Shown here: positions 8,814 to 16,949 of the stretch, in pieces
Layout: every line of letters begins with the position of its first letter
How positions within the stretch are numbered: the first letter of the stretch is position 1
Assembly (NCBI GenBank): GCA_040904625.1
Contig: JBBDTC010000185.1
Coordinates: 1 to 28,668 of the forward strand
DNA from: JACKNG01 sp040904625
GTDB lineage: Bacteria; Pseudomonadota; Gammaproteobacteria; Ga0077536
Direction: 5' to 3'
Length of the DNA: 28,668 nucleotides
The notes under the pieces: model-generated
What the model saw: only the letters and a program-made list of their open reading frames with translations
Database searches by the model: none
Told to the model about the DNA's origin: nothing
Translations under genes and position numbers: made by a program

Positions 8814-8967
8814 GGCCCGTGCCGGAATAACTCAGCTATCTGGAATCCCGATCCATCCCGTCTGCCTGCGTTGCTCGTCAGTTGAATAGAACCCCTATTC
8901 GGCTTCCTCGCGCCTTGCCAGCCGGGTGCCTCGGAGCCCCAAATAGCCGAGTCAGCCTGGCACGGGC
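8814..8967 (+). repeat. Dispersed inverted-repeat element, copy A (between miaA and hfq)
   Basis: About 154 bp. The left end CCCGTGCCGGAATAACT and the right end (reverse complement) CCCGTGCCAGGCTGACT are imperfect inverted repeats, as are CAGCTATCTGG and CGGCTATTTGG just inside them. The interior has the family core ATCCATCCCGTCTG, GTTGCTCGTCAGTTGAATAG and CCTCGCGCCTTGCCAGCCGG. It is the most diverged of the five copies. It has no coding capacity for a transposase. It fills most of the spacer upstream of hfq. Confidence 0.85.
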
Positions 8968-9030
8968 TCTGGGGCGTCCGTCCGTCCCGGCGGCAGCTGG
9001 CCCGGCGACGGCAGTACGCGCTCCCCGTCC

Positions 9031-10002
9031 CTACTCTAGACCAGTTCGGCAGGCTTTTGAAACCACCTCTTGTACCAACTCGACGGCACGCTGTACGGCG
9101 GCCGCCGGGTCGGCGCTGTCCAGCCATTCACAACCCGCTTCGCGCCGCAACCAGGTGAGTTGGCGCTTGGCCAGTTGACGGGTGGCGATGATACCCCGTT
9201 GGCGCATGGCCTCGTAGTCGCCATCGCCGTCCAGGAATCGCCACAGCTCGCGGTAACCGACCGTACGCAGAGCAGGCAGTTCGTGCGACAGATCGCCCCG
9301 CGCACGAAGTGCGCGGACCTCGTTGACGAAACCGCGCTCGAGCATGGCATCGAAGCGGCGCGCGATGTGGGCGTGCAGAACGCCGCGCCGGGCCGGCGCC
9401 AGAACCAGCTTCAACACGGGTACGGCGAGGGGTTCGAGCTGACCGCGCCGCCATAGACTGCTGAGCGGACGGCCAGTCAGTTGATGGACTTCGAGCGCGC
9501 GGATGAGGCGTTGTGGATCATTGGGATGGATGCGGGCGGCAGCCTCTGGATCCACTTCCGCGAGGCGCCGATGGAGTTCCGCGGCACCCTCTTCGCGCAG
9601 CGTCGCACGGAGCAGCGCGCGGACTTCCGGGTCGGCATCGGGCAGGTCGGCCAGGCCATATTGGAGGGCGCGGAAATAAAGGCCCGTGCCCCCGACCAGC
9701 AGCGCCAGGCGGCCGCGCGCGGCGATCGCCTCGAGCGCGGCACGCGCATCGGTGCGAAAGCGCGCGGCGGAGTAGCGTTCGGTCGGGTCGCAAATATCGA
9801 TCAGATGGTGGGGAGCGCGGGCGCGCTCGGCCGGATTCGGCTTGGCGGTACCGATGTCGAGTCCACGGTAAACCAGGGCCGAATCGACACTGACTATGTC
9901 ACAAGGCAAGCGCTCGGCCAGACTCAGCGCGAGGCGGGTCTTGCCGGCTCCGGTCGGCCCCATGATGAACACCAACGGCGGTGCGGCCCGGTCCTCAGTC
10001 AT
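9031..10002 (-). CDS. miaA: tRNA dimethylallyltransferase
   Basis: The 323-aa enzyme transfers a dimethylallyl group to N6 of A37 in tRNAs that read UNN codons. It shows the P-loop GPTGAGKT (residues 15-22), the DSALVYRGLDIGTAKP motif, HHLIDI, LLVGGTGLYFRAL and QRLIRALEVHQLTGRPLS. Near the C-terminus are RTVGYRELW and the basic ATRQLAKRQLTWLRRE stretch that contacts tRNA. The length is normal. The ATG overlaps the 3' end of mutL by 8 nt (ATGACTGA), so the two are probably translationally coupled, as in the E. coli mutL-miaA-hfq order. Confidence 0.97.
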   Translation of the reverse strand: MTEDRAAPPLVFIMGPTGAGKTRLALSLAERLPCDIVSVDSALVYRGLDIGTAKPNPAERARAPHHLIDICDPTERYSAARFRTDARAALEAIAARGRLALLVGGTGLYFRALQYGLADLPDADPEVRALLRATLREEGAAELHRRLAEVDPEAAARIHPNDPQRLIRALEVHQLTGRPLSSLWRRGQLEPLAVPVLKLVLAPARRGVLHAHIARRFDAMLERGFVNEVRALRARGDLSHELPALRTVGYRELWRFLDGDGDYEAMRQRGIIATRQLAKRQLTWLRREAGCEWLDSADPAAAVQRAVELVQEVVSKACRTGLE

Positions 10003-11634
10003 TGCCGAACGCCGCTCCGAGCGCCGCCGCAGTCAGCCGACGCATGAACGTGTCAGGCGCGACCTCGGCGGCGCCAGCAGCCGCCGTGAACTCCGCCAAC
10101 ATCGCGCTCGACGGTCGGCCATGCTCGCCGTACGCGATGGCGCCGGCCGCGGCACTCGCCACCGCTCTGCGGACCTCGATGGCCTCGCCGAGCGCTGCGG
10201 CGCCNNNNNNNNNNGCACTGCTCGCAGGACGGCCCCGGCTGGCCCCAGGTCGTCGAACTCGAAGCCGAGTTCGCGCAAACCGGCATGGCCAACCAGCACT
10301 GCAGCCGTCTCAGGGGGCAAACGTACTGGCAGCAACAATGGCCGTGGACGGGCCGCTGCCAGCGCGAGCCGCCGCTGCAGAATCTCGTCCCACGCCGCCC
10401 TCAGATCGAAGCCGAAAACGGCTTCGTCGCGCGCGCACAGCAGGACGCGGCCGTCGACCAGGGCCAGCGGCCGTCCCCATGCCGTTGCCGGCACAGCCGC
10501 GGTTGTGCCGCGCGCGCTGTTGGCGCCGGCGCTTGCCGCACTGCGGCCGCGGGCATAGAACGGCGCAGATTCGCGCAGTGGCGCCGGCGCCTGCCGCTCC
10601 ACGGCCACCGCCGGCACGGCCAGGGCGCCGCTACCGAGCGCCCGGCGTACCGCCGCGTGAAGGACGTCATGCACCGCACGCAGGGCCGCGAAGCGCACTT
10701 CGAGCTTGCCGGGGTGCACGTTAACATCGACGGTGCCGGGCGCGACCGTCAACGCCAACGCATAAGCCGGAAAACGACCGGGCGCGATGGCCTCACCGTA
10801 GGCACTGCGCACGGCGTGCTGGAGATTGCGATCGCGAATGACGCGCCCGTTCAGCGCGATGAACTGCAGGTCACTGTGGGTGCCGGCGAGTTCGGGGCCG
10901 CCAATCCAGCCTTGCACGCGAATACCCTCGATCTCGACGTCGACGGCTTCCGCCGCCTGGCAGAAGCGACTCCCGAACAGCCCCTGCCAGCGCGGCGCAG
11001 GCGCACCGTAGGCCGCGGGGCGCAGACGCAGGCTGCGCGTGTCGGCCTGTTTCAGCGTGAAGGCGATATCCGGCCGCGCAAAGGCGAGCTGGCGTACCAG
11101 ACGCTGCACGTGGAGGAATTCCGTCCGCGGTTGCTTGAGGAAACGCCGCCGCGCCGGGACGTGATGAAACAGTGCGCGGACTTCGATGCGGCTGCCCGGG
11201 TTACCGCGCGCCGGCGCGGCCGTGCCGGGGTCGCTGCCGGCGGCAACCTGCAAGCGCCAGGCATGCGCCTGGTCATGCGGGCGGGAAACGATGTCGACAT
11301 CAGCCACTGCACTGATGCTCGCCAGCGCCTCGCCGCGAAAACCGAGCGAAGTGATGGCGTCGAGCCCGGCTGCGGTGCTCAGCTTGCTCGTCCAATGCCG
11401 GCGCAGCGCAGCCGGCAGTTCCGCGCCCGGGATCCCGCAGCCGTCGTCAGTGACCGTAATCGCTTCGACCCCGCCGGCGGCGACTTCCACCTCGATGATC
11501 GCGGCCGCGGCATCGATGCTGTTTTCGACCAGCTCCTTGACGATGGATGCCGGTCGCTCGATGACCTCGCCGGCGGCAATTTGATTGATGAGATGCTCGG
11601 CGAGCGGTTGAATCGGGGCAGCGGGTTCAGGCAT
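9995..11634 (-). CDS. mutL: DNA mismatch repair protein MutL (interrupted by a small assembly gap)
   Basis: The N-terminal GHKL ATPase is clear: NQIAAGEVIERPASIVKELV with the catalytic Glu, DDGCGI, then TSLGFRGEALASI and the GTKV-like lid region around residues 130-150. MutL couples MutS mismatch recognition to strand incision. 473 codons are readable from the ATG to the gap at 10205-10214. After the gap another frame gives 69 residues ending ALGAAFGND, with its TGA at 9995 overlapping the miaA start. The two parts are in different frames given 10 N, so the true gap length is probably not 10. No DQHAxxER-type endonuclease motif is seen, as in gammaproteobacterial MutL proteins that work with MutH. 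Confidence 0.93.
10205..10214. other. Assembly gap (10 N) in mutL
   Basis: Ten undetermined bases lie inside the mutL C-terminal domain. The frame before it (codons ending LRAV) and the frame after it (GAAALGEAIEV...) differ by one position when 10 bases are assumed. Either the real gap is of different length or there is a sequencing error nearby. Confidence 0.95.
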
Positions 11635-11701
11635 GCCCGCGAATCTAGCACGCGCCAGTCTGTGCGCGCTGTTCCGCGCCCCTCGTCACGATGCCATGAC
11701 G

Positions 11702-13159
11702 TCAGGGAATGCGCAGAACCTCTCCGGCACGGACCGTTTCGGAGGGAAGTTTGTTGGCGAGCCTGAGACTGTTGACGCTGACCTCGTAACGGCTGGCGAT
11801 GCCCGACAGTGTGTCGCCGCGGGCGACTTTGTGCTGTCGTGCCAGCGCCAGACGCGTGCCATTCGGTGGGTGGTCGTCAAAGTAGCTCAACACGCCCGTA
11901 TAGATCGCCTCGGCCAGCTTGCGGCGGTAGTTCCGATCGCGCAAGCGCTTCTCTTCGGTTGGATTGGAGATGAAGGCCGTCTCGACCAGGACGGACGGAA
12001 TATCCGGCGATTTCAGCACCATGAAACCGGCGTGCTGGACTTGCTTACGATGGACCGGGCCGATACTCCTGAGCGCGCCGAGCACATGATTGGCCAGGGT
12101 CATACTCGCCTCCATCGACGCGTTCTGCGAGAGATCGAGCAGCACCGACTTGAGCACGGCATCCTTGTCGTCCAGCGACACGCCACCAACCAGGTCGGCC
12201 GCGTTCTCCTTCTCGGCCAGCCACTTGGCCGCTTCACTGCTCGCGCCATGACGTGAGAGCACATAGACCGACGAACCGCGCACGCGCCGGTCGCGAAACG
12301 CATCGGCATGGATGGACAGGAACAGATCAGCTTTCATGGCGCGCGCACGGTTCATCCGCTCGCGCAGATTGAGATAGCGATCGCCGTCGCGGGTCATTGC
12401 CGCGCGCATGCCCGGTTGGCGATCGATGATCGCAGCGAGCTCACGCGCCACCGCTAAGGTGATGTCTTTCTCGTAGACCCCGCTCGGCCCGATCGCACCG
12501 ACATCGGCTCCGCCATGGCCGGCGTCGATGGCGACGATCACGTCACGCAGCTGCCGCGGCGCGGCCACTGCGGCAGCAGGGCTCACTGCAGCGGCTGGTT
12601 GCGTTGTCGACAAACTGGCGGCGAGCGCCGCGATCGGGTCGCTGGCGGGGTCGGCGGATGGCGTGGACGCGGTGCTCGCCGAATCGGCCCGCGCCGCAGG
12701 CCGTTCGGCCATAGCGGCGGACGCCTTCTGCACTGCAGCCAGAGTCGCGATGGGATCGGGCCGCACATCCTCAGTCGAAGCGGCCGGCAGCAAATCGAGT
12801 TCGACGCGATAGCCGTAGGCGGTGGTCGGCGGCACCATCCTGGCGGCGATCGTCACCGGCCGCGCGAGGTCCAGTACGACTCGGGTCCCGCCGTCCTCGC
12901 GGGCAGCGTGACGCATGCCCTCGACATAGTCCTGCAGCGCTTTCGGTGCGACCAGGTGCGGGCTGGCGCGGGCCGCATCGAAGTCGATCACGACGCGATG
13001 CGGCGAGCGCATGGTAAAGACACGGTACGGGACCGCCCCGCTCAAATCGAATACGATGCGCGTGTACGGCGGCTCACGCCACGAACGCACGCCCTTGATT
13101 TCGGTGGCATGGACCCAGCCAACCATCAAAACCAGCATGAGAAAAACGAGCCGTTGCAT
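11702..13159 (-). CDS. N-acetylmuramoyl-L-alanine amidase (AmiB/AmiC type, AMIN + Amidase_3 + LysM)
   Basis: About 485 aa. A signal peptide (MQRLVFLMLVLMVGWVHA) leads into an AMIN domain (about residues 20-120) that targets such amidases to the septal wall. A Pro/Ala/Ser-rich linker follows, then the zinc amidase domain with the metal ligands in AIDAGHGGADVGA, the Glu of YEKDITLA, the His of LSIHADAF, and the catalytic Glu in LVETAFISN. A C-terminal LysM (HKVARGDTLSGIASRYEVSV) binds glycan. The enzyme removes stem peptides to separate daughter cells; activation by EnvC/NlpD proteins is known for the family. An upstream ATG at 13192 would extend the n-region by 11 residues; neither start has a clear ribosome-binding site. 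E. coli has amiB at this same place between tsaE and mutL. Confidence 0.94.
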   Translation of the reverse strand: MQRLVFLMLVLMVGWVHATEIKGVRSWREPPYTRIVFDLSGAVPYRVFTMRSPHRVVIDFDAARASPHLVAPKALQDYVEGMRHAAREDGGTRVVLDLARPVTIAARMVPPTTAYGYRVELDLLPAASTEDVRPDPIATLAAVQKASAAMAERPAARADSASTASTPSADPASDPIAALAASLSTTQPAAAVSPAAAVAAPRQLRDVIVAIDAGHGGADVGAIGPSGVYEKDITLAVARELAAIIDRQPGMRAAMTRDGDRYLNLRERMNRARAMKADLFLSIHADAFRDRRVRGSSVYVLSRHGASSEAAKWLAEKENAADLVGGVSLDDKDAVLKSVLLDLSQNASMEASMTLANHVLGALRSIGPVHRKQVQHAGFMVLKSPDIPSVLVETAFISNPTEEKRLRDRNYRRKLAEAIYTGVLSYFDDHPPNGTRLALARQHKVARGDTLSGIASRYEVSVNSLRLANKLPSETVRAGEVLRIP

Positions 13160-13192
13160 GAGCTTGGGTAATCTTTCTCGAAAAACTGGCAT

Positions 13193-13222
13193 ATTGTGTC
13201 CAGCTTAGGAAGGTAATTTCAA
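13193..13222 (-). promoter_or_regulatory. Candidate sigma-70 promoter before the amidase gene
   Basis: On the minus strand, TTGAAA (5 of 6 to the -35 consensus) and CACAAT (4 of 6 to the -10) are separated by 18 bp, inside an unusually AT-rich 50-bp spacer between tsaE and the amidase gene. If real, transcription would start close to the ATG at 13192. That would favour the amidase start at 13159. Confidence 0.4.
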
Positions 13223-13242
13223 GTAGTTAGCAGATGAGTAAG

Positions 13243-13725
13243 TCAACCGTCTGATTTAAAAGCTTTTAGAATGCTCGAAACAATCTCCAAACCCCGATCG
13301 TCGTGGCTTTCGAGCGCGACTTCCCGTCCGCTCGATACGATGCCGATGTCGATGTCGATGGTGGCCGGCGGCAGTACCCCTGTGCCGCGCTCGGCCCATT
13401 CGACGAGCACGTCCGCGCCGCCCTCGAGATACTCCTCGATGCCGATGAACTCGAGTTCCTCGGCATCGGCCAGGCGATAGAGATCGAAATGATGAACGCT
13501 CGCCGCAGCGAGCACATAGCTCTCGACCAGCGTGAAAGTGGGGCTCTTCACTGCGCCGCGGTGGCCGAGCGCCCGCACGTAGCCGCGAGCGAAAGTCGTC
13601 TTGCCGGCGGCCAGCGGCCCATGCAGGTAAAGGCACTGGCCGCGCCGACCGCCGCGGGCGCAAGCCGCGCCCAGCGCTTCCATGGCGTCGGCACTGGCGA
13701 TGCCGATGACGCTGCGGCGCTCCAT
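13243..13725 (-). CDS. tsaE: tRNA threonylcarbamoyladenosine biosynthesis ATPase TsaE
   Basis: The 160-aa product is the P-loop ATPase that works with TsaB and TsaD in making t6A37 of ANN-decoding tRNAs. Visible features are the Walker A variant GPLAAGKTTF (family usually G.LGAGKT), then VKSPTFTLVESY, HHFDLYRLADAEELEFIGIE and the Walker B-like VLVEWAERG. It begins 3 nt after the nnr stop codon (TGA GAC ATG), consistent with coupling. The same nnr-tsaE-ami-mutL order is known from E. coli. Confidence 0.95.
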   Translation of the reverse strand: MERRSVIGIASADAMEALGAACARGGRRGQCLYLHGPLAAGKTTFARGYVRALGHRGAVKSPTFTLVESYVLAAASVHHFDLYRLADAEELEFIGIEEYLEGGADVLVEWAERGTGVLPPATIDIDIGIVSSGREVALESHDDRGLEIVSSILKAFKSDG

Positions 13726-13728
13726 GTC

Positions 13729-15213
13729 TCAAGCTGGAGGATTGACCGATGTGCGCAGAAACGGCATCAAATCGCCCGCCAGCATACCGCGTTCACCGCC
13801 GTGCCTGGCGGCCCGATCGGCAGCTTCGGCATGCACACAGGCGCCCAGTGCGGCTGCGTCCGCCAGCGCCCAGCCCTGCGCCAACAGGCCGGCGATGACC
13901 CCGCACAGCACATCCCCCATACCGCCGCTGGCCATCCCGGGGTTGCCGCCGCCGATCACCGTCGGCAGCGTGGACGGCGCCTGGACGATGGTCCCGGCGC
14001 CCTTGAGCAGGGTCACGGACCGATAGCGCCGGGCAATGGCTGCGGCCGCGGCAAACCGGTCCTGCGCGATCGTCGCCGTAGCGCTCGCCAGCAACCGCGC
14101 GGCCTCACCCGGATGCGGGGTAAGGATGCGCTCACCACGGTCATCCGGATCGGCCGCCAGGAGGTTCAGGGCGTCGGCATCCCAAACTTGCGGCCCGCGG
14201 AATTCGCGGACGGCAGCGAGCAGGGTCCGGCCCCAGGCATCCTGACCCAGGCCGGGCCCGATCGCGAGTACGCTGGCGCGCGCCGCGAGCCGCCGCAGGT
14301 CGGTCGCTGCGGCGATGCCGTGGCACATGATCTCCGGGCGGGCGAGGCCGATATTGGCGGCGTGGTCTGGATGGGTCGCCAGGGAGACCAGGCCGGCGCC
14401 GACCCGGGCGGCGGCGGCGGCCGCGAGGCGCGCGCCGCCGCCGAATCCCGGTGCACCGCCGACAACCAGGACGTGGCCGAAGTCACCCTTATGCGCCGTG
14501 CGCCGGCGGGGCGTGAAGCGGTTTGCCGATTGCGCGTAATCGAGACGCCGCGCGGTCGGCGCCACGGCATCGAAACAAGCGGCAGACAAATCCAGCGGTG
14601 CGTAGACGATGTCGCCTGCGCAGGCAGGACCGTCGCCGGTCAACAAGCCTTGTTTGAGAGCGATGAAACTGATGGTCGCGGTGGCGACGACAGCCGCACC
14701 GTGATTGTACCCACTGCTGGCATCGAGCCCGGACGGAACGTCGACCGCCAGCACCGGGCAAGCCGCTGCGTTGATGGCGTCTATCACCTCCAGCCCGACA
14801 CCCTGCACGGGGCGATCGATGCCGGTGCCGAACAGTGCGTCGACTATGACATCGGCCGCTGCCATCCGCCCCGACCAGGGCTCGACGACCAGCCCCGCAG
14901 CGACCGCCAGGGCCAGCGCCCGGGCAGCGTCTCCCGTCAGCCGCGCAGGGTCCGCAATCGCGAGCAGACGTACGTCGTAGCCGGCCTCCCGGGCCAGCGC
15001 CCCGATGATGAAACCATCGCCGCCGTTGTTGCCGCCACCGCACACGACGCTCAGGCGGCGCGCCCGTGGCCAGCGCCGGGCGAGCTCGTCGAAAGCCGCA
15101 CGCCCGGCACGCTGCATCAGCGTAAAGCCGGGGATATCCAGCGTATCGATGGCATAACGGTCGAGCGCGCGCGTGCCTCGCGCGTCGTAGAGCAGAGACG
15201 GCAGCGCGTTCAC
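13729..15213 (-). CDS. nnr: Bifunctional NAD(P)H-hydrate epimerase / ADP-dependent NAD(P)HX dehydratase
   Basis: The 494-aa fusion repairs hydrated, damaged NADH and NADPH. The N-terminal YjeF_N epimerase domain (about residues 1-210) shows GFTLMQRAGRAAFDEL and the phosphate loop CGGGNNGGDGF, then DALFGTGIDRPV and VDVPSGLDASSG. The C-terminal ribokinase-like dehydratase domain (about 230-490) shows HVLVVGGAPGFGGGARLA, GPGLGQ, LTPHPGEAARLL, LLKGAGTIV and GNPGMASGGMGDVL. The GTG at 15213 is chosen because it overlaps the orn stop codon (GTGA) and gives the family length. The open frame continues far upstream, antisense-like through orn, without similarity. In E. coli, orn and nnr are separated by other genes; here they overlap. 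Confidence 0.95.
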   Translation of the reverse strand: MNALPSLLYDARGTRALDRYAIDTLDIPGFTLMQRAGRAAFDELARRWPRARRLSVVCGGGNNGGDGFIIGALAREAGYDVRLLAIADPARLTGDAARALALAVAAGLVVEPWSGRMAAADVIVDALFGTGIDRPVQGVGLEVIDAINAAACPVLAVDVPSGLDASSGYNHGAAVVATATISFIALKQGLLTGDGPACAGDIVYAPLDLSAACFDAVAPTARRLDYAQSANRFTPRRRTAHKGDFGHVLVVGGAPGFGGGARLAAAAAARVGAGLVSLATHPDHAANIGLARPEIMCHGIAAATDLRRLAARASVLAIGPGLGQDAWGRTLLAAVREFRGPQVWDADALNLLAADPDDRGERILTPHPGEAARLLASATATIAQDRFAAAAAIARRYRSVTLLKGAGTIVQAPSTLPTVIGGGNPGMASGGMGDVLCGVIAGLLAQGWALADAAALGACVHAEAADRAARHGGERGMLAGDLMPFLRTSVNPPA

Positions 15214-15761
15214 GTCGCCGGCAATTGCAGCAAGTGCTGGCGGTAATGGCGCAACTCCCCGATCGACGCACGGATATCGTCCATCGCCAGGTGCGCACCG
15301 GCCTTGACGTATTCGGGCAGACCCGGCGCCCAGCGCCGGGCCAGTTCTTTCAACGTACTCACATCGAGATTGCGATAATGAAAGTACTCCGCGAGTTCGG
15401 GCATGTAGCGATAGAGAAAACGGCGATCCTGGCAGATGCTGTTGCCGCACATGGGTGAGGCCCGCGGCGGCACCCACTGACGCAGGAACTCGAGCGTGGC
15501 CTGTTCTGCAGCGCGTGTGCTCGTCGTACTGGCGCGCACGCGTGCGGTGAGTCCGGACTGACCGTGTTGGCGCGTATTCCATTCGTCCATCCTGGCCAGG
15601 ACGCTGTCCGGATGATGGATCGCCAATTCCGGTCCCGTGCACAGCTGATCGAGATGGACATCGGTGACGATGGTTGCGATCTCGATGATGACGTCGCGTT
15701 CCGGATCGAGCCCGGTCATCTCCAGATCGATCCAGATCAGATTCTCTTCGCTATGCTGCAT
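15210..15761 (-). CDS. orn: Oligoribonuclease
   Basis: The 183-aa DEDDh 3'-5' exoribonuclease degrades RNA dinucleotides to mononucleotides, finishing RNA decay and pGpG breakdown. ExoI is WIDLEMTGLDPERD (Asp and Glu metal ligands). ExoII is within GNSICQDRRFLYRYMPELA, and ExoIII is HLAMDDIRASI. Length matches the E. coli enzyme (181 aa). A GGAGAG site six bases before the ATG at 15761 fixes the start; longer open sequence upstream overlaps recR and is not coding. The gene sits 34 bp after recR, and its stop codon overlaps the nnr start by 4 bp. Confidence 0.97.
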   Translation of the reverse strand: MQHSEENLIWIDLEMTGLDPERDVIIEIATIVTDVHLDQLCTGPELAIHHPDSVLARMDEWNTRQHGQSGLTARVRASTTSTRAAEQATLEFLRQWVPPRASPMCGNSICQDRRFLYRYMPELAEYFHYRNLDVSTLKELARRWAPGLPEYVKAGAHLAMDDIRASIGELRHYRQHLLQLPAT

Positions 15762-15795
15762 GAGGCTCTCCGCGGCGCCGGAGCGGCGCTGACTG

Positions 15796-16392
15796 TCAGT
15801 AGTCGTGACGAGTGGCGAGTGCGCGTGACAGTGTCGAACCGTCGACGAACTCGAGCTCTCCGCCGAGCGGCACACCATGCGCGATGCGTGTGGCACGTAC
15901 ACCGCACTCGCGCGCGATCTCGCGCAGATAATGCGCTGTGGCCTCGCCTTCCATGGTCGTGCCGGTAGCGACGATCATCTCGCGGATGGCGCCGCTGCGC
16001 AGACGCTGTTCCAGCATTGGTATACCGATGCTGGCAGGGGTAATGCCGTCGATCGGGGACAACCTGCCCATCAGCACGAAATAACGTCCGCGATAATCGG
16101 CGGCTTGTTCTATGGCAGCCACATCAAGCGGATTCTCGACCACGCAGACCAGTTCGGCTTCCCGACTCGGGCTGCTGCACAAGGCGCAGGTGTCGCTTTC
16201 GCAGAATGTCCGGCAGACCGAGCAGTTACCGATCTTTTCCGCCGCCTGCCGCAACACCTCGGCCAGGCGCAGCGCTTTGTCACGCTGCTGGTCGAGCAGA
16301 TGGAAGGCGATCCGCTGAGCCGATTTCGGGCCGATACCGGGCAGGAACTGCAGCGCGTTGATCAGCTCGGCGAGCAGGGGCGAAGGTTGCAT
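15796..16392 (-). CDS. recR: Recombination mediator protein RecR
   Basis: The 198-aa product has the RecR plan: a helix-hairpin-helix LPGIGPKSAQRIAFHLL (residues 17-33) and a C4 zinc finger (CSVCRTFCESDTCALC, about 57-72). A Toprim domain follows (LVCVVENPLDVAAIE, then LGGELEFVDGSTLSRALATR). RecR with RecO and RecF loads RecA on gapped DNA. It follows ybaB by 28 bp. dnaX-ybaB-recR is a widely conserved operon; here it runs directly on into orn. Confidence 0.97.
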   Translation of the reverse strand: MQPSPLLAELINALQFLPGIGPKSAQRIAFHLLDQQRDKALRLAEVLRQAAEKIGNCSVCRTFCESDTCALCSSPSREAELVCVVENPLDVAAIEQAADYRGRYFVLMGRLSPIDGITPASIGIPMLEQRLRSGAIREMIVATGTTMEGEATAHYLREIARECGVRATRIAHGVPLGGELEFVDGSTLSRALATRHDY

Positions 16393-16420
16393 GGTGGATA
16401 CGGCAGGCCGATGCGCAGGT

Positions 16421-16744
16421 TCAGAACGGCAACTTCATGCCCGGCGGCAGCTCCAGGCCGGCAGTGACACCCGCCATTTTCTCTTTGCTGAGTGTCTCGA
16501 CGCGCCGATTGGCGTCGTTGACGGCAGCGGCGAGGAGGTCTTCGAGCATGCTCTTGTCGTCTTGCAGCAGGGTGTCGTCGATGGCCACGCTGCGTACATC
16601 GTGGCGCCCGTTCATGACCACGCGCACCATGCCGGCGCCGGCCTCCCCGGTGACCTCCATGGCGGCGATTTCCTCTTGGATACGCTGAACATCGGCCTGC
16701 ATCTGTTGCGCCTGCTTCATCAGGTCGCCGATTGCACCTTTCAT
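16421..16744 (-). CDS. ybaB: YbaB/EbfC family nucleoid-associated protein
   Basis: The 107-aa protein is a small dimeric DNA-binding protein. It has an N-terminal amphipathic helix (MKQAQQMQADVQRIQEEIAA), a central strand pair (GMVRVVMNGRHDVRSVAID), a helix (LEDLLAAAVNDANRRVETL) and the C-terminal GLELPPGMKLPF that is typical of the family. The start is the ATG at 16744, preceded by GGAG. It is 205 bp downstream of dnaX, an unusually long spacer for this pair in which I see no gene. Confidence 0.95.
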   Translation of the reverse strand: MKGAIGDLMKQAQQMQADVQRIQEEIAAMEVTGEAGAGMVRVVMNGRHDVRSVAIDDTLLQDDKSMLEDLLAAAVNDANRRVETLSKEKMAGVTAGLELPPGMKLPF

Positions 16745-16949
16745 AGTTCGTTCTCCCGTGGGGGCTGATAGGGAAGCTCTGCAAGAGCGGCTGCGTCGCC
16801 CGCTGGCAGCATACGGGCTGTCTCGCGCGGTACTCACGACGGCCCGATGAGCTGTGCTCTTCAGCAGCCCGCTGGCTTCGCCCCGGGCATGCTCGCACAC
16901 TTTTGCGAAACTCCGCGAGATTGCCTGCCGCTGCACCTGGCTGGTTCGT

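Noticed and set aside
10285..11766. Long plus-strand open frame opposite mutL (about 493 codons)
   Set aside because: Antisense shadow of mutL, with no recognisable domain.
13303..15246. Long plus-strand open frame opposite nnr and tsaE (about 647 codons)
   Set aside because: It is the antisense shadow of two clearly recognised genes in GC-rich DNA; its protein is rich in Arg, Gly, Ala and Gln and shows no family motif.
16745..16949. Possible small gene between dnaX and ybaB
   Set aside because: No open frame with a credible start and family similarity; only the ybaB ribosome-binding site is recognisable.
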